From Acidobacteriota bacterium (lineage in GTDB: Bacteria > Acidobacteriota > Terriglobia > Terriglobales > Acidobacteriaceae), in assembly GCA_003225005.1 (NCBI GenBank), contig QIAN01000172.1:1-62832 (forward strand): a DNA stretch of 62,832 bases, in the 5' to 3' direction. Shown one piece after another: positions 61,830 through 62,832 of the stretch (positions are counted from its first letter, which is position 1; each line of letters opens with the position of its first letter). The translations under genes and the position numbers were made by a program. The notes beneath the pieces are model-generated. The model was not told where the DNA came from, did not search any database, and worked only from the letters and a program-made list of their open reading frames with translations.

Positions 61830-62345
61830 CTAGTTGCCCATCGGGCTTAAGGTCTCGCAAGCGTTATAGCTGGCGACCAACGTGATGTTGCCGGAAGGTT
61901 GGAGGCGTAGTACAGCATCCTGAACCGAGCAATAAGCGCGAGTGCCGGACCGGAGGCCGAGAGGTGTGCCAGTTGAATAGAATTGGTCGTTGACGGTGCT
62001 GCCCGCGCTAGGCGAGCCGGTGGCGTTGAAGTTGTAGCCGCTTTTGCCGAGGCCGCCGCCGTTAGTGGCCAGAAAGTCATCGATCAGGCAAGCTGTAGCT
62101 ATGGCTGGAGTGCAAGGCGATGCGCCGCCCAGGGTAGTCAGGCCTGCCGGATACCCGAGGGTTGTGTAGGCACCAAAATAGGCAATTTCGGCTGTGTTAA
62201 TCATCCGAACGGAGGCGGCGGCGGAAGAATCGTTGGCCGCCATGCGGGCGCGCATGAGGTTGGGGATTGCGATCGCCGCGATAACCAGAATGATGGCGAC
62301 CACTATCAACAACTCAATTAATGAGAAACCGTTTTGTTTCTTCAT
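61830..62345 (-). CDS. Type IV pilin/prepilin
   Basis: A 171-residue prepilin: short leader MKKQNG cleaved before FSLIELLIVVAIILVIAAIA, with Glu at +5 as PilD-type peptidase and pilus assembly need. After the hydrophobic helix come NDSSAAASVRMINTAEIAYF and a globular part with a Cys pair (ASPCTPAIATACL) and the C-terminal block GTRAYCSVQDAVLRLQPSGN, ITLVASYNACET. This style of pilin (N-D/E-S-S-A-x-x-S-V/L-R-x-I-N-T-A-E) is characteristic of Acidobacteria. A second copy follows at the right edge. Confidence 0.9.
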   Translation of the reverse strand: MKKQNGFSLIELLIVVAIILVIAAIAIPNLMRARMAANDSSAAASVRMINTAEIAYFGAYTTLGYPAGLTTLGGASPCTPAIATACLIDDFLATNGGGLGKSGYNFNATGSPSAGSTVNDQFYSTGTPLGLRSGTRAYCSVQDAVLRLQPSGNITLVASYNACETLSPMGN

Positions 62346-62624
62346 CGAGCGCGCTCTTCTGTCGTCTCTTTCGAAAGCATCTGTACCGGATTCGTCCCGG
62401 TCCTAAATCCCACGAGACATACGTGTCGTAGCATGCTGACCGCCAGACTGAAGCGGTTCTACACTTTGGTTATGCTCCGGGCAACTCCCTTACTTTCAAG
62501 CCGATTGTACAGCTCAGGGCCAATCTTCCCAAACAACGTGAGTTGACGGCCTTGCGCTTTCGCCGCCTTGACAGACTTTGTCATCGATTCCTGCCGTTCG
62601 GATGAGTGCAGTTGACGTAGGCGG

Positions 62625-62662
62625 AAAAACAAAAGGGCAGCGGAGTTGCCTCCGCAGCGCCC
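62625..62662 (-). terminator. Rho-independent terminator of the second pilin gene
   Basis: On the minus strand a GC-rich stem (GGGC, one mismatch, then TGCGGAG / CTCCGCT with GCCC) with a 4-base loop is followed by TTTTGTTTTT. It lies 43 bases after the stop of the pilin gene at 62705. The next pilin gene therefore has its own promoter. Confidence 0.85.
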
Positions 62663-62704
62663 GGCTTGTACCCTCCCCCAGGTACTTTGCCAAATCAATT
62701 TACG

Positions 62705-62832
62705 TTAGTTCGACAGCGGGGTCAGAACCTGGCAGGCCGCGTATGAGGCAACCAGGGTGATGGTGCCCGCAGCTTGAGTGCGAACCACACCGTCATCGTT
62801 CGCGCAATACGCCTTGGTACCGCTGGTGGTCC
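62705..62832 (-). CDS. Second type IV pilin, C-terminal part (continues outside window)
   Basis: The frame from the right edge ends at 62705 with GTKAYCANDDGVVRTQAAGT, ITLVASYAACQVLTPLSN. This lines up with the C-terminus of the neighbouring pilin (GTRAYCSVQDAVLRLQPSGN, ITLVASYNACETLSPMGN), including both cysteines. It is a tandem paralogue; the leader and helix are beyond the edge. Its terminator lies immediately downstream. Confidence 0.85.
   Translation of the reverse strand, partial: TTSGTKAYCANDDGVVRTQAAGTITLVASYAACQVLTPLSN

Overview
The window looks like chromosomal DNA of an acidobacterium (Acidobacteriota, Terriglobia/Koribacter-like). The GC content is moderately high. The inventory is typical of that group: DUF2911 and DUF1579-like secreted proteins, an ECF sigma factor overlapping a Ser/Thr kinase-ATPase-TPR protein, BBP2-type porins, an acidobacterial-style type IV pilin, and a fused gamma-alpha 2-oxoacid:ferredoxin oxidoreductase. 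The assignment comes from family composition, not from a marker gene.

Region 1 (1-14.0 kb) is accessory and heavily decayed. Intact genes are a zinc-ribbon protein, a YjbR/MmcQ protein, a low-GC DUF4256 protein, an agmatinase plus APC permease pair, a secreted hypothetical protein, a zinc-ribbon/DUF4870 membrane protein, a DUF2911 protein and a cupin-DoxX operon. Between them lie broken genes: dinB with a frameshift, TetR, DUF1801 and MFS remnants, an amidohydrolase cut into a kinase fragment, a dihydroorotate-dehydrogenase-like tail, an aldehyde dehydrogenase head, IS630 and IS110 remnants and a group II intron-like RNA.

Region 2 (14.0-29.6 kb) has a redox core: a CBS protein, KorA, KorB, an orphan transhydrogenase alpha subunit and ferredoxin-NADP reductase. 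Around it are a 2-oxoglutarate/Fe(II) oxygenase, a DUF1579-like protein, a TonB protein and further fragments (pncB head, IS110 pieces, a large membrane gene broken in at least four places, and a PNPOx tail). Two copies of a strong hairpin with conserved stems and different loops occur at 14.38 and 29.34 kb; the second lies upstream of an IS110 transposase remnant, where bridge RNAs are encoded.

Region 3 (29.6-36 kb) holds an APC permease and a minus-strand operon (TPR/beta-barrel, HEAT, GT2 glycosyltransferase) that looks like an exopolysaccharide synthesis and export module.

Region 4 (36.2-47.9 kb) is an expanded potassium locus. On the minus strand it reads kdpD N-terminal half, kdpE, a 46-residue membrane microprotein, two outer-membrane porins, a 28-residue membrane microprotein, kdpF, kdpA, kdpB, kdpC. 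The histidine-kinase half of KdpD is a separate, divergently transcribed gene. Direct repeats with an 11-bp period lie upstream of the porin-kdpFABC part and are a good candidate KdpE operator.

Region 5 (47.9-62.8 kb) holds a secreted GH38 alpha-mannosidase, OsmC and DUF4242 proteins, the sigma factor-kinase pair, a cupredoxin preceded by 14-bp tandem repeats, an FMN-dependent alpha-hydroxy-acid oxidase, an ABC-2 exporter with a TPR partner, and two tandem type IV pilin genes separated by a rho-independent terminator.
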